Below, in pieces: positions 1 through 7,218 of a stretch of 9,106 bases of DNA; position 1 is the first letter of the stretch, and each line of letters begins with the position of its first letter. Made by a program: the position numbers and the translations under genes. Location: assembly GCA_030640905.1 (NCBI GenBank), contig DAOWIM010000327.1, forward strand, positions 1-9,106, given 5' to 3'. Below the pieces are notes generated by a model. It was not told where the DNA came from and made no database searches. It saw only the letters and a list, made by a program, of their open reading frames with translations. Source of the DNA: a bacterium (GTDB lineage: Bacteria > Zixibacteria > MSB-5A5 > GN15 > FEB-12).

Positions 1-18
1 AAGACCGCTGGAGTATAA
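1..18 (+). CDS. rplF: Probable C-terminal end of ribosomal protein L6 (partial)
   Basis: Frame 1 reads K-T-A-G-V and then TAA at 16-18. In the conserved spc order rplF directly precedes rplR, and L6 proteins usually end in a basic Gly/Lys-rich tail, so this is most likely the last five codons of rplF. The assignment rests almost entirely on gene order because only five residues are visible. The spacing of 16 bases to the rplR start fits a tight operon junction. Confidence 0.5.
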   Translation, partial: KTAGV

Positions 19-34
19 GTCTCAGGTATAAGAT

Positions 35-409
35 ATGGCTGACAAAAATATTACCAGATCGAAGCGAGCAGACAGAAGACGCAGTCGGGTACGTGGCAAG
101 ATTCACGGAACACCGGAACGACCGCGTTTTACAGTTACCAAGTCGCTCAACAATATCTTTGCGCAGATTATCGATGATGACACTGCCACTACGTTGGTAG
201 CGGCTGCATCGAATTCGGCAAGTGTCAAAGAGCAGTTGAAGGACGGAATGAGCAAGACCGAGGTAGCCACCGTGGTTGGAGCTGTTGTTGCCGCTGCCGC
301 CAAGGAGAAGGGTATCGAGAAAGTAGTTTTCGATCGTAATACCAACCGGTTTCACGGACGTATCAAGGCTGCTGCCGATAGCGCCCGGAAGGCCGGATTG
401 CAATTCTAG
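35..409 (+). CDS. rplR: 50S ribosomal protein L18
   Basis: L18 binds 5S rRNA and helps anchor it to the central protuberance of the large subunit. The 124-residue product has the usual family length. A basic N-terminus (about residues 8-31, rich in Arg/Lys and containing RVRGKIHGTPERPR) leads into the alpha/beta core with FAQIIDDD near 42-49. The C-terminal signature FHGRIKAAADSARKAGLQF is the family's best-conserved block. The ATG at 35 has AGG at 24-26, eight bases upstream. It sits between probable rplF and rpsE, as expected for the spc operon. Nothing is missing or unusual. Confidence 0.97.
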   Translation: MADKNITRSKRADRRRSRVRGKIHGTPERPRFTVTKSLNNIFAQIIDDDTATTLVAAASNSASVKEQLKDGMSKTEVATVVGAVVAAAAKEKGIEKVVFDRNTNRFHGRIKAAADSARKAGLQF

Positions 410-443
410 AGAACGAAACGCTTACGATATGACGAGGTAAAAC

Positions 444-935
444 TTGGCAAGGTTTGAAAAAAGAGAAAGCGAATTCGAGGAGAAGGTCGTAACCATCAAC
501 CGGGTTGCCAAAGTTGTCAAAGGTGGCCGTCGCTTTAGTTTCACGGCTCTGGTCGTGGTAGGCGACAAACTCGGCAGAGTCGGGGTCGGACATGGCAAGG
601 CCCCCGAAGTTGCCGAAGCTATCCGCAAGGGCAGTGAGGCGGCCAAGAAAGCTATGGTTGAGATCAACCTGGTAAACGGCACCATTCCGCACCGTATTGA
701 CGGTAAGTTTGGAGCCACGACGGTTGTGATGCGCCCCGCCTCGCCTGGTACCGGCGTGATTGCCGGTAGTGCCGTCCGTGCCATACTGGAAACGGTCGGT
801 GTACAGGATATTCTGGCTAAAGCATTGGGTAGCCGCAATCCGTTCAACCTGGTCAAAGCGACCATGGATGGCCTGACGGCTGTTCAGACGCGTGAACAGG
901 AAGACAAGTTCCGCGAAGAAGCCGCTGGCAAGTAG
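444..935 (+). CDS. rpsE: 30S ribosomal protein S5
   Basis: S5 lies at the back of the small subunit near the mRNA entry and decoding region, where it affects accuracy and spectinomycin response. The 163-residue product has the N-terminal double-stranded-RNA-binding-like domain (about 11-75), the loop around VAKVVKGGRRFSF (21-33) where spectinomycin resistance changes occur in other bacteria, and the C-terminal domain with GVIAGSAVRAILE (104-116) and GSRNPFNLVKAT (129-140). Translation must begin at TTG 444: an in-frame TAA lies at 438-440, no ATG or GTG lies between, and the next Met is residue 71. GAGG at 434-437 is a well-placed SD. The N-terminus M-A-R-F is normal for the family. Confidence 0.97.
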   Translation: MARFEKRESEFEEKVVTINRVAKVVKGGRRFSFTALVVVGDKLGRVGVGHGKAPEVAEAIRKGSEAAKKAMVEINLVNGTIPHRIDGKFGATTVVMRPASPGTGVIAGSAVRAILETVGVQDILAKALGSRNPFNLVKATMDGLTAVQTREQEDKFREEAAGK

Positions 936-951
936 GATAAGGTTAAGACTT

Positions 952-1134
952 ATGGGCAAGCTAAAGATTACACAGGTACGAAGCACAATTGATCGCAAAC
1001 TCCCCCAGAAAAGAACCATTGAGGCTCTTGGATTGGGCAAGTTGCGCAAATCGGTGATACATAACGACACTCCGCAAATCCGTGGCATGATCAGGGCCGT
1101 TGGCCATTTGATTACTGTCGAGGAAGTGGAGTAG
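952..1134 (+). CDS. rpmD: 50S ribosomal protein L30
   Basis: L30 is a small large-subunit protein of the ferredoxin-like fold. The 60-residue product has the family's usual length and pattern: KLKITQVRSTI at residues 3-13, then the basic turn around RTIEALGLGKLRKSV with the conserved LGLGK, and a C-terminal strand ending ITVEEVE. The reading frame stays open upstream into rpsE, but the start at ATG 952 is preferred because it gives the canonical N-terminus and has AAGG at 939-942. The gap after rpsE is 16 bases. L30 is absent from some bacterial lineages, so its presence is mildly informative. Confidence 0.95.
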   Translation: MGKLKITQVRSTIDRKLPQKRTIEALGLGKLRKSVIHNDTPQIRGMIRAVGHLITVEEVE

Positions 1135-1153
1135 GCTCACTATAGAGGTTATG

Positions 1154-1591
1154 ATGGAACTTCATACGCTAAAACCAGCCGAAGGTTCAACGAAGAATCG
1201 CAGACGGGTCGGCCGTGGTCCCGGCTCCGGATTGGGTAAAACCTCCGGACGTGGTCACAAAGGTGCCGGACAGCACGCCAGCAGACGAGTGAGGCGTGGT
1301 CACGAAGGTGGCCAGATGCCGTTGCAACGTCGTCTACCCAAACGCGGCTTCACTAACATATTCAAAAAAGAATTCCAGGTCGTCAACCTGTCAAATCTCA
1401 AACGGTGCGAAACCGGCGAGATCACTGGTGAGACACTCAGGAGTGCTGGACTGATCAGAAACCTCAAGGTTCCGGTCAAGATCCTCGGCAAGGGCGAACT
1501 GGACAAGGCTTACACCGTCAAAGCGGCTGCTTTTTCTAAGACAGCAGTTACCAAGATAGAAGCGGCCGGCGGAAAAGCTGAGGTGATTTAG
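1154..1591 (+). CDS. rplO: 50S ribosomal protein L15
   Basis: L15 is a large-subunit protein with a long, basic, unstructured N-terminal arm that threads into 23S rRNA, and a globular C-terminal domain. The 145-residue product starts MELHTLKPAEGS and carries the hallmark glycine-rich arm GRGPGSGLGKTSGRGHKG at about 20-37. The arm continues through GGQMPLQRRLPKRGF. The C-terminal domain contains the expected VPVKILGKGEL block. Two adjacent ATGs exist (1151 and 1154). I chose 1154 because it matches the family N-terminus and sits five bases after AGAGG at 1144-1148, while 1151 would leave only two. Its TAG shares its last base with the secY GTG. Confidence 0.96.
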   Translation: MELHTLKPAEGSTKNRRRVGRGPGSGLGKTSGRGHKGAGQHASRRVRRGHEGGQMPLQRRLPKRGFTNIFKKEFQVVNLSNLKRCETGEITGETLRSAGLIRNLKVPVKILGKGELDKAYTVKAAAFSKTAVTKIEAAGGKAEVI

Positions 1592-2898
1592 TGCTGGATG
1601 CTTTCAAATCGGTCTTCAAGATTGAAGAACTAAGAAAACGGATTTTCTTTACTCTGGCTCTGCTGGTGGTCTATCGAATCGGCGGTCACGTCCCGACGCC
1701 GGGTGTTGATGGCTCCGTAATTGCGCAGGCTCTTTCTTCCAGCTCAATTTTTGGTCTGCTTGATCTGTTTGCCGGTGGCGCTTTCGCCAAGGCAACTATC
1801 TTCGCCCTCGGAATCATGCCGTATATCTCGGCATCGATTATGTTGCAGTTGCTCGGTGCGGTGGTGCCGTATCTGCAACGTCTGCAGCGTGAGGGAGAAG
1901 ATGGGCGTCGCAAGATTACGCAGTACACTCGATATCTCACAGTGCTTATCGCCGCTTTGCAGGCATGGGGTACGGCTGGATTCCTCTCAACCATCAATTA
2001 CAATGGCGTCCAGGCGGTTCATATGGACACCGCTGGTTTTATTCCGTTAACGATCCTGACCTTCACCTGCGGTACGATTTTTATCATGTATCTGGGTGAA
2101 CAGATTACCGAGAAAGGGATTGGTAACGGTATCTCGCTGATTATCTTCATTGGTATTATCGCCCGTTTTCCCGAAGCAGTAATCGAGGAAGTCCAGTTGA
2201 TCTGGCACGGCAGCCGCAATTTCACGACTTCGGCAGCCATGCTGGTCATGATGCTCTTTGTGATCGCAGCGGTGATCCTTGTTACCCGGGCGCAGCGCAA
2301 GGTGCCGGTCCAGTATCCGCGCAAGGTTGTTGGCCGCAAGGTATTTGGCGGTGCTACAACACATCTGCCGCTGTCGGTCAACTCCGCTGGCGTTATCCCG
2401 ATCATTTTCGCTCAGTCGATTATGTTTCTGCCTTCCACGGTGGCTCAGCTCTTTCCAGATTCCGACTGGGTTCAAAATCTGGTCGCTAACTGGTTAGCTC
2501 CCGGTGGGCTTTGGTATTCAATCATCTATGGTTTGATTATTGTGTTCTTTGCATTCTTCTATACAGCTATCGTATTTAATCCGATGGAAATCGCTGACAA
2601 TATGCGTCGCAACGGCGGCTATATTCCAGGTATAAGGCCTGGAAGGAATACGTCAGAATATGTCGAACGAATTCTTACCCGGATCACCCTTCCCGGCGCA
2701 ATATTCTTTGCGGCGATTGCTGTATTACCCTGGGTGCTGATTGGCAGGTTCAACGTCAACTTCTTCTTTGGTGGTACCGGCCTTCTGATTGTGGTTGGTG
2801 TCGCCCTTGATACCCTGCAGCAGATTGAATCCCATCTGGTGATGCGTCACTATGACGGATTCATGAAAAAGGGCAAGATTAGAGGAAAGGCCTGGTAG
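1591..2898 (+). CDS. secY: Preprotein translocase subunit SecY
   Basis: SecY forms the protein-conducting channel of the Sec translocon in the inner membrane, with SecE/SecG, and accepts chains from SecA or the ribosome. The 435-residue product has the normal length and about ten hydrophobic segments. Landmarks are the N-terminal VPTPGVD (34-40), the plug region (about 55-75), GEQITEKGIGNGISLIIF (169-186), the basic cytoplasmic loop RAQRKVPVQYPRK (233-245), the loop NMRRNGGYIPGIRPGRNT (337-354) that contacts SecA or ribosome in known homologues, and GGTGLLIVVGVALDT (394-408). The GTG start is forced by an in-frame TGA at 1579-1581, and GAGGTGA at 1580-1586 is a strong SD. The one-base overlap with rplO suggests translational coupling. 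Confidence 0.98.
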   Translation: MLDAFKSVFKIEELRKRIFFTLALLVVYRIGGHVPTPGVDGSVIAQALSSSSIFGLLDLFAGGAFAKATIFALGIMPYISASIMLQLLGAVVPYLQRLQREGEDGRRKITQYTRYLTVLIAALQAWGTAGFLSTINYNGVQAVHMDTAGFIPLTILTFTCGTIFIMYLGEQITEKGIGNGISLIIFIGIIARFPEAVIEEVQLIWHGSRNFTTSAAMLVMMLFVIAAVILVTRAQRKVPVQYPRKVVGRKVFGGATTHLPLSVNSAGVIPIIFAQSIMFLPSTVAQLFPDSDWVQNLVANWLAPGGLWYSIIYGLIIVFFAFFYTAIVFNPMEIADNMRRNGGYIPGIRPGRNTSEYVERILTRITLPGAIFFAAIAVLPWVLIGRFNVNFFFGGTGLLIVVGVALDTLQQIESHLVMRHYDGFMKKGKIRGKAW

Positions 2899-2901
2899 GG
2901 A

Positions 2902-3543
2902 GTGAATTTGGTTTTCCTCGGACCTCCGGGATCCGGCAAAGGTACACAGGCTGTCAGATTGGCCGCAGCGAAGGAGATGGTGCACCTGTCGACAGGTGAA
3001 TTCCTCCGTGAAGCGGTCAAGGCAGGTACCGAGTTGGGTAGGAAGATTGAGGAACACATAAATCGAGGAGAATTGATACCGGACGATTTGATTATTGATC
3101 TGATTGAGAACAAGGTTGCCGGTGGAGAATTTTCCGGCGGTGTCATTCTCGATGGTTTTCCTCGGACGATTCCACAGGCGAAAAGTCTCAAGAAGATGCT
3201 GGCCAAAAATGAAATCGGACTGGATCGCGCTATCCTTTTTGCTGTCTCCGATGAAGAGATCGTCAAGCGACTGTCGGGACGCTGGTATTGCCCGCAGTGC
3301 AACGCTGGGTACAACTACCCCGTGGCGGTTCCGAAGACCGAAGGAATCTGCGACCATGACGGCGTCACACTAAAACGTCGCCCCGATGATGAAGAAGCAG
3401 TTGTGAGAAACCGTTTGGACATTTACAAAGAGCAGACCAGGCCGATTGAAGACTTCTATCGAACCGAGTCTATACTCACCGAGATTGTAGCCGAAGACAG
3501 TCCGGACAATATCTTTGCCAGGCTGATGGAGGCTGTTTGCTGA
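2902..3543 (+). CDS. adk: Adenylate kinase, zinc-LID type
   Basis: This cytoplasmic enzyme interconverts ATP + AMP and 2 ADP. The 213-residue product has the P-loop GPPGSGKGT (7-15), the AMP-binding region with STGEFLREAV (30-39), the motif LDGFPRT (83-89) and the LID arginines near RRPDDEE (159-165). The LID holds Cys130, Cys133, Cys150 and Asp153, the zinc-binding pattern known from Bacillus long-form kinases, so it is probably a structural zinc site. GTG 2902 gives the family N-terminus MNLVFLGPPG. The alternative TTG 2908 has a better-spaced SD (AGGGAG at 2897-2902) but would remove residues of the first strand. The gene is in the same reading frame as secY, separated by the TAG and one codon. 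Confidence 0.97.
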   Translation: MNLVFLGPPGSGKGTQAVRLAAAKEMVHLSTGEFLREAVKAGTELGRKIEEHINRGELIPDDLIIDLIENKVAGGEFSGGVILDGFPRTIPQAKSLKKMLAKNEIGLDRAILFAVSDEEIVKRLSGRWYCPQCNAGYNYPVAVPKTEGICDHDGVTLKRRPDDEEAVVRNRLDIYKEQTRPIEDFYRTESILTEIVAEDSPDNIFARLMEAVC

Positions 3544-4304
3544 TGACTGTCGAACGTGGCATCAAGCTTAAGACGCCCGATGAGGTCGAAATCATGCGGC
3601 GCGCCGGACAACTTGTGGCGGCGACCCTTGATATGGTCGCAGAAGAAATCGGCGACGGTATGACAACAGCCAGACTTGACGCGTTGGTTGAGGACTTTAT
3701 TCGGTCTCACGAAGCGGTTCCTGCTTTTAAGGGTTACCAGGGATTTCCCGCATCGGCCTGCGTTTCGATCAACGAGGAAGTCGTTCATGGTATACCGGGT
3801 GATCGCGTTATCAAGAATGGCGACATAGTTTCGGTTGACATTGGTACGATTGTCGACGATTTTTACGGAGATTCGGCCCGGACTTTTGCCGTCGGAGAGA
3901 TTACCGAGGAGAAGTCACGGCTGATGCAATGTACTCAACGTTGCCTTGAGGCTGGTATTAAGAAGGCCTGTAATGGCAACAAGCTGGGCTTGGTGTCCGC
4001 TGCTGTGCAGCAGGTTGCCGAGGGAGAAGGGTACGGGGTTGTCAGGCAACTAGTCGGTCACGGTATTGGTCGCAAGTTGCACGAGGAACCTCAGGTGCCA
4101 AACTATGGCTCTCCCGAAGAAGGACCGATCTTGAAGACGGGTATGGTTCTGGCTATTGAGCCGATGATCAACATGGGTACGCACGAGATAAAAACACTGC
4201 CGGACCAATGGACGGTAGTCACAGCCGATGGTCAGCCTTCGGCACATTTTGAACATACGATTGTCATTACTGATAATGGCCCGGAAATTATTACGTTGGT
4301 GTAG
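3543..4304 (+). CDS. map: Methionine aminopeptidase, type I
   Basis: This enzyme removes the initiator methionine from new proteins with small second residues, acting near the ribosome exit site. The 253-residue product has the complete dimetal centre of the family: Asp99 (SVDIG), Asp110 (YGDSAR), His173 (GHGIG), Glu206 (AIEPM) and Glu237 (HFEHT), plus the substrate-site histidines His82 (VHGIPG) and His180 (LHEEP). The size matches type I, without the type II insert. ATG 3543 overlaps the adk TGA in a TGATG junction, with GGAGG at 3528-3532. A TTG six bases upstream is possible but less likely. Many clients in this operon begin M-A, a good substrate for Map. Confidence 0.97.
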   Translation: MTVERGIKLKTPDEVEIMRRAGQLVAATLDMVAEEIGDGMTTARLDALVEDFIRSHEAVPAFKGYQGFPASACVSINEEVVHGIPGDRVIKNGDIVSVDIGTIVDDFYGDSARTFAVGEITEEKSRLMQCTQRCLEAGIKKACNGNKLGLVSAAVQQVAEGEGYGVVRQLVGHGIGRKLHEEPQVPNYGSPEEGPILKTGMVLAIEPMINMGTHEIKTLPDQWTVVTADGQPSAHFEHTIVITDNGPEIITLV

Positions 4305-4316
4305 GTACTGGAGCGT

Positions 4317-4535
4317 ATGGCTAAAGAGTCAACAATAACGGTTGAAGGAAAGGTCACTGAACCGTTGCCAAATGCGATGTTTAGAGTAGAATTGGACAAC
4401 GGTCATGTCGTACTGGCTCATATCTCAGGGAAGATGCGAAAGCATTTCATCAAGATTCTCCCCGGTGATAAAGTCACGTTGGAACTGTCGCCGTATGATT
4501 TGACCCGCGGCCGCATAACTTATAGGTATAAATAG
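4317..4535 (+). CDS. infA: Translation initiation factor IF-1
   Basis: IF1 occupies the ribosomal A site during initiation and supports IF2 and IF3. The 72-residue product is a complete single OB fold of the usual size. It carries GKVTEPLPNAMFRVELDNGH, then AHISGKMRKHFIKILPGDKV, then SPYDLTRGRITYRYK, all very close to the family consensus. ATG 4317 follows GGAG at 4310-4313. The gene lies 12 bases after map and just before rpmJ, a junction common to many bacterial alpha operons. Confidence 0.97.
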   Translation: MAKESTITVEGKVTEPLPNAMFRVELDNGHVVLAHISGKMRKHFIKILPGDKVTLELSPYDLTRGRITYRYK

Positions 4536-4560
4536 CTGTCACAGCATATGGAATAGAGCT

Positions 4561-4677
4561 ATGAAAGTAAAATCTGCCATTAGAAAACGCTGCGAATATT
4601 GTAAGATCATTAAGCGGCGGGGAATTCTTCGCGTCATTTGTTCCAGGAATCCCAGCCACAAGCAGCGTCAAGGTTAG
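4561..4677 (+). CDS. rpmJ: 50S ribosomal protein L36, zinc-ribbon form
   Basis: The 38-codon ORF encodes the smallest ribosomal protein, which binds 23S rRNA. The product starts MKVKSAIRKRCEYCK and ends in HKQRQG, the family signature. Zinc ligands Cys11, Cys14, Cys27 and His33 are all present, so this is the C+ form; many bacteria also carry a C- paralogue used under zinc starvation, which is not seen here. The SD is weak (AGAG at 4555-4558). The gene lies 25 bases after infA and 31 before rpsM, its usual place. Confidence 0.96.
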   Translation: MKVKSAIRKRCEYCKIIKRRGILRVICSRNPSHKQRQG

Positions 4678-4708
4678 AAAGTAAACAGGTCACTTAAGGA
4701 GTAGTATA

Positions 4709-5095
4709 TTGGCTCGTATTGCCGGTGTAGATCTGCCGAAAGAAAAAAGAATCGAGATAGGCTTGCGCTATATCTTTGGAATAGGTCCTGCCATTGCCGA
4801 TCAGATCCTGGCAAAATCAGGGGTCGATCCGAACACGCGCGTCAACAAGCTAACTGATGAAGATGTTGCCAAACTGCGGTCGGTGATCGAAAACGATTAC
4901 ACGGTCGAAGGTGCGCTTCGCGGCGAAATCAATATGAATATCAAGCGCCTGGTTGATATCGGCTCGTATCGTGGCCTGCGTCATCGACGTGGTCTACCGT
5001 GTCGTGGTCAGCGTACCAAGACCAATGCGCGAACGCGTAAGGGTCCGAGCAAATCAATCGGTGGCTTGAAAAAGAAGCCCATAGGTAAGAAGTAG
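4709..5095 (+). CDS. rpsM: 30S ribosomal protein S13
   Basis: S13 sits in the head of the small subunit and contacts the P-site tRNA and the large subunit through bridges. The 128-residue product has the N-terminal MARIAGVDLP block, the helix-two-turn-helix region with YIFGIGPAIADQIL (21-34), and the basic tail beginning DIGSYRGLRHRRGLPCRGQR (83-102) and continuing TKTNARTRKG. The TTG start at 4709 is forced: an in-frame TAA lies at 4682-4684 with no ATG or GTG between. AAGGAG at 4696-4701, seven bases upstream, is one of the best SDs in the window. The lysine-rich last residues are as usual in the family. Confidence 0.97.
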   Translation: MARIAGVDLPKEKRIEIGLRYIFGIGPAIADQILAKSGVDPNTRVNKLTDEDVAKLRSVIENDYTVEGALRGEINMNIKRLVDIGSYRGLRHRRGLPCRGQRTKTNARTRKGPSKSIGGLKKKPIGKK

Positions 5096-5124
5096 AAACG
5101 TTTTGTATTTTGTAGAGGTGTCAC

Positions 5125-5520
5125 TTGGCTGATCCTAAGAAAAAAGGACGCACCAAAAAGAAAGCGCGGCGAGTTGAAGGCAATGGTATCGTTCATATCA
5201 AGGCCACCTTCAACAATACCATAATCACTATTGCCGATATGACGGGCAAAACGATCTCCTGGGGTACGTCCGGCAAAGTCGGATTTAAAGGCTCCAAGAA
5301 GTCAACGCCGTTTGCCGCTCAGTTGGCTGCGACGAATGCCGCCAAAGAGGCTATGGATATGGGCCTGCGCCGGGTCGAAGTCTGGGTTAAAGGCCCGGGG
5401 TCCGGTCGTGAAGCAGCGATACGTTCGCTCTCTGCCGCCGGTCTTGAAATATCGTTGATTAAGGATGTCACGCCGATTCCACACAACGGCTGTCGTCCTC
5501 CCAAGCGAAGACGTGTATAG
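5125..5520 (+). CDS. rpsK: 30S ribosomal protein S11
   Basis: S11 lies on the platform of the small subunit near the E site and the mRNA exit. The 131-residue product has a Lys/Arg-rich N-terminal extension (1-17), then the conserved core GIVHIKATFNNTIITI (21-36), STPFAAQLAA (60-69), VKGPGSGREAAIR (88-100) and the C-terminal PIPHNGCRPPKRRRV. Asn121-Gly122 corresponds to the site that forms isoaspartate in E. coli S11. The start is TTG 5125: an in-frame TAG is at 5113-5115, no ATG or GTG intervenes, and the next Met is residue 39. GAGGTG at 5115-5120 is the SD. Confidence 0.97.
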   Translation: MADPKKKGRTKKKARRVEGNGIVHIKATFNNTIITIADMTGKTISWGTSGKVGFKGSKKSTPFAAQLAATNAAKEAMDMGLRRVEVWVKGPGSGREAAIRSLSAAGLEISLIKDVTPIPHNGCRPPKRRRV

Positions 5521-5556
5521 TTTTGAATGTGTAACTACGATTTGACAGGAGATTGA

Positions 5557-6183
5557 ATGGCTCGTTATCATGATGCCAATTGCAAACTCTGCCGCCGCGA
5601 AGGCGAAAAGCTGTTTCTGAAAGGCGCCCGCTGTCTGACCGACAAGTGTGCCCTTGAACGCAGGCAATACCCGCCGGGACAGCACGGACGGAACATCCGT
5701 CGTAAAGTGTCCTCGTATGGTGTGCAGTTGAGAGAAAAACAGAAAATTCGCCGGTCCTATGGCGTTCTTGAAAAGCAGTTCCGTAACTATTTCAAGAAGG
5801 CCGATAGCAGAACCGGTATCACCGGCGAACTTCTGCTCCAGTTACTTGAGATTAGACTGGATAATCTGGTCTATCGCCTGGGCTTTGCACCATCCCGCAA
5901 GTCCGCTCGTCAGTTGGTACGGCACCGCCATATTTTGGTGGATGGTCGCATTGTCGATATCCCATCGTACAGCGTCAAACCGAACCAGATTATCAGGGTG
6001 AAGGACAAGTCGAAGAATCTCGATCTGATCCACGGTGCCCTGAAAGCTGGTCGCGGTGATGACTTTGCGTGGCTCCGACTGAACAAGGCGTCTCTTGAAG
6101 GCGAATTGCTGGAAGTGCCGAAACGTCTGGATATTCCGGTAACTTATAATGAACAATTGGTAGTAGAGTTGTACTCCAAGTAA
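5557..6183 (+). CDS. rpsD: 30S ribosomal protein S4, zinc-finger form
   Basis: S4 is a primary 16S rRNA binder that nucleates assembly of the small-subunit body and lines the mRNA entry. The 208-residue product has an N-terminal zinc motif with Cys9, Cys12, Cys26 and Cys31, the same spacing as in Thermus S4. It also has the PPGQHG block near 39-44 and an S4 RNA-binding domain at about 97-160, including LDNLVYRLGFAPSRKSARQL and HILVDGRIV. ATG 5557 has AGGAG at 5547-5551. In E. coli S4 represses the alpha operon by binding mRNA near rpsM; I see no convincing equivalent structure here. Confidence 0.97.
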   Translation: MARYHDANCKLCRREGEKLFLKGARCLTDKCALERRQYPPGQHGRNIRRKVSSYGVQLREKQKIRRSYGVLEKQFRNYFKKADSRTGITGELLLQLLEIRLDNLVYRLGFAPSRKSARQLVRHRHILVDGRIVDIPSYSVKPNQIIRVKDKSKNLDLIHGALKAGRGDDFAWLRLNKASLEGELLEVPKRLDIPVTYNEQLVVELYSK

Positions 6184-6216
6184 ACTTATTCCCTTTTTGG
6201 GAGGTTAGTTAAAGAC

Positions 6217-7203
6217 ATGAAGTGGAAACCGTTGACGATGCCGAAGGAAGTCGTTGCCGACCAGTCGTCGGTCACCGACAATTATTCGCGGTTTATTATT
6301 GAACCCCTGGAGCGGGGTTTTGGACACACTCTGGGCAATTGCCTCCGTCGTGTGCTGCTTTCATCCATTCAGGGCGCCGCTGTTGTAGCGATGCGCATCA
6401 CCGGATGTCTGCATGAATTCGCTACCATCGAAGGCGTCTATGAAGACGTGACCAACATTGTTTTGAATGTTAAGCAGATCAGGCTCATGCTGCATGGCGA
6501 CGAAGGTAGCACGCTCAAGCTGAAGACCAGTGGCAAAGGCAAGCTCACTGCTGGTATGTTTGAAGGCAGTCCTGATATAGAGATCCTCAACAAGGACCTT
6601 CATATCTGTGAGTTGACCGATGACATCGAATTCGAGATGGAAATCGATATCGACTCCGGCCGCTCCTATGTTATCGCCGAGCAGAATAAACTGCCAGACG
6701 CACCGGTCGGAACGATCTTTGTTGATTCTCTTTTCTCGCCGGTAACCAAGGTCTCTTACCAGACCGAGAATACCCGCGTTGGTCAGAGAACCGATTATGA
6801 TCGGCTCGTTCTTGAGATCAATACCGATGGTTCGATCACGCCAGAGGATGCTCTCAGTTATGCGGCCAAGCTGGTTAAGGATCATCTCCAGCTCTTTATC
6901 AATATTGATGAAGAGATTATGGTTGAAGAGGAGCCGGAAGAGGACGAGGAAGTTATCCGCGTTCGCAATCTGCTCAAATCGCGTGTCGATGAGCTGGAGC
7001 TTTCGGTACGTTCTTCCAACTGTCTTCGGGCGGCCAGTATTCAGACAATTGAGGAACTGGTTACCAAGACCGAAGCTGAGATGCTCAAGTATCGCAATTT
7101 CGGCCGCAAATCACTCAATGAAATAACCGGAGTACTCGAGTCGATGGATCTGTCATTCGGCATGGATATTTCCAAATACATTGAAACGGAAAAGAACCAG
7201 TAG
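6217..7203 (+). CDS. rpoA: DNA-directed RNA polymerase subunit alpha
   Basis: Alpha dimerises to start core polymerase assembly, and its C-terminal domain contacts UP-element DNA and activators. The 328-residue product has the N-terminal domain (about 1-230) with FIIEPLERGFGHTLGN and LRRVLLSSIQGAAV, a linker unusually rich in acidic residues (231-247), and the C-terminal domain (about 250-320). In the latter, Arg265, Asn268 and Lys298 match in residue and number the E. coli DNA-contacting positions. ATG 6217 gives the family start MKWKPLTMPK. The SD GGGAGG at 6199-6204 is twelve bases upstream, longer than usual. A terminal extension ending KYIETEKNQ is ordinary. Confidence 0.98.
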   Translation: MKWKPLTMPKEVVADQSSVTDNYSRFIIEPLERGFGHTLGNCLRRVLLSSIQGAAVVAMRITGCLHEFATIEGVYEDVTNIVLNVKQIRLMLHGDEGSTLKLKTSGKGKLTAGMFEGSPDIEILNKDLHICELTDDIEFEMEIDIDSGRSYVIAEQNKLPDAPVGTIFVDSLFSPVTKVSYQTENTRVGQRTDYDRLVLEINTDGSITPEDALSYAAKLVKDHLQLFINIDEEIMVEEEPEEDEEVIRVRNLLKSRVDELELSVRSSNCLRAASIQTIEELVTKTEAEMLKYRNFGRKSLNEITGVLESMDLSFGMDISKYIETEKNQ

Positions 7204-7218
7204 GTTTGAGAATTTATT

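Noticed and set aside
429..440. ATG-ACG-AGG-TAA upstream of rpsE as an alternative start
   Set aside because: The in-frame TAA blocks it from being the rpsE start; as a mini-ORF it is too short to support, and it contains the rpsE SD.
363..1088. Long open frame on the minus strand across rpsE and rpmD (241 codons)
   Set aside because: It lies opposite two clear ribosomal protein genes, has no recognisable motif, and is a by-product of their codon use.
2725..3357. Minus-strand 210-codon frame across the secY/adk junction
   Set aside because: It is antisense to two conserved genes and its product has no convincing domain.
4548..4556. Minimal ORF ATG-GAA-TAG in the infA-rpmJ gap
   Set aside because: Two codons and a stop occur often by chance, and there is no SD or other support.
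4536..4708. S4-type autoregulatory pseudoknot before rpsM
   Set aside because: I could not find convincing long pairings in the infA-rpmJ-rpsM junctions, and rpmJ occupies most of this stretch.
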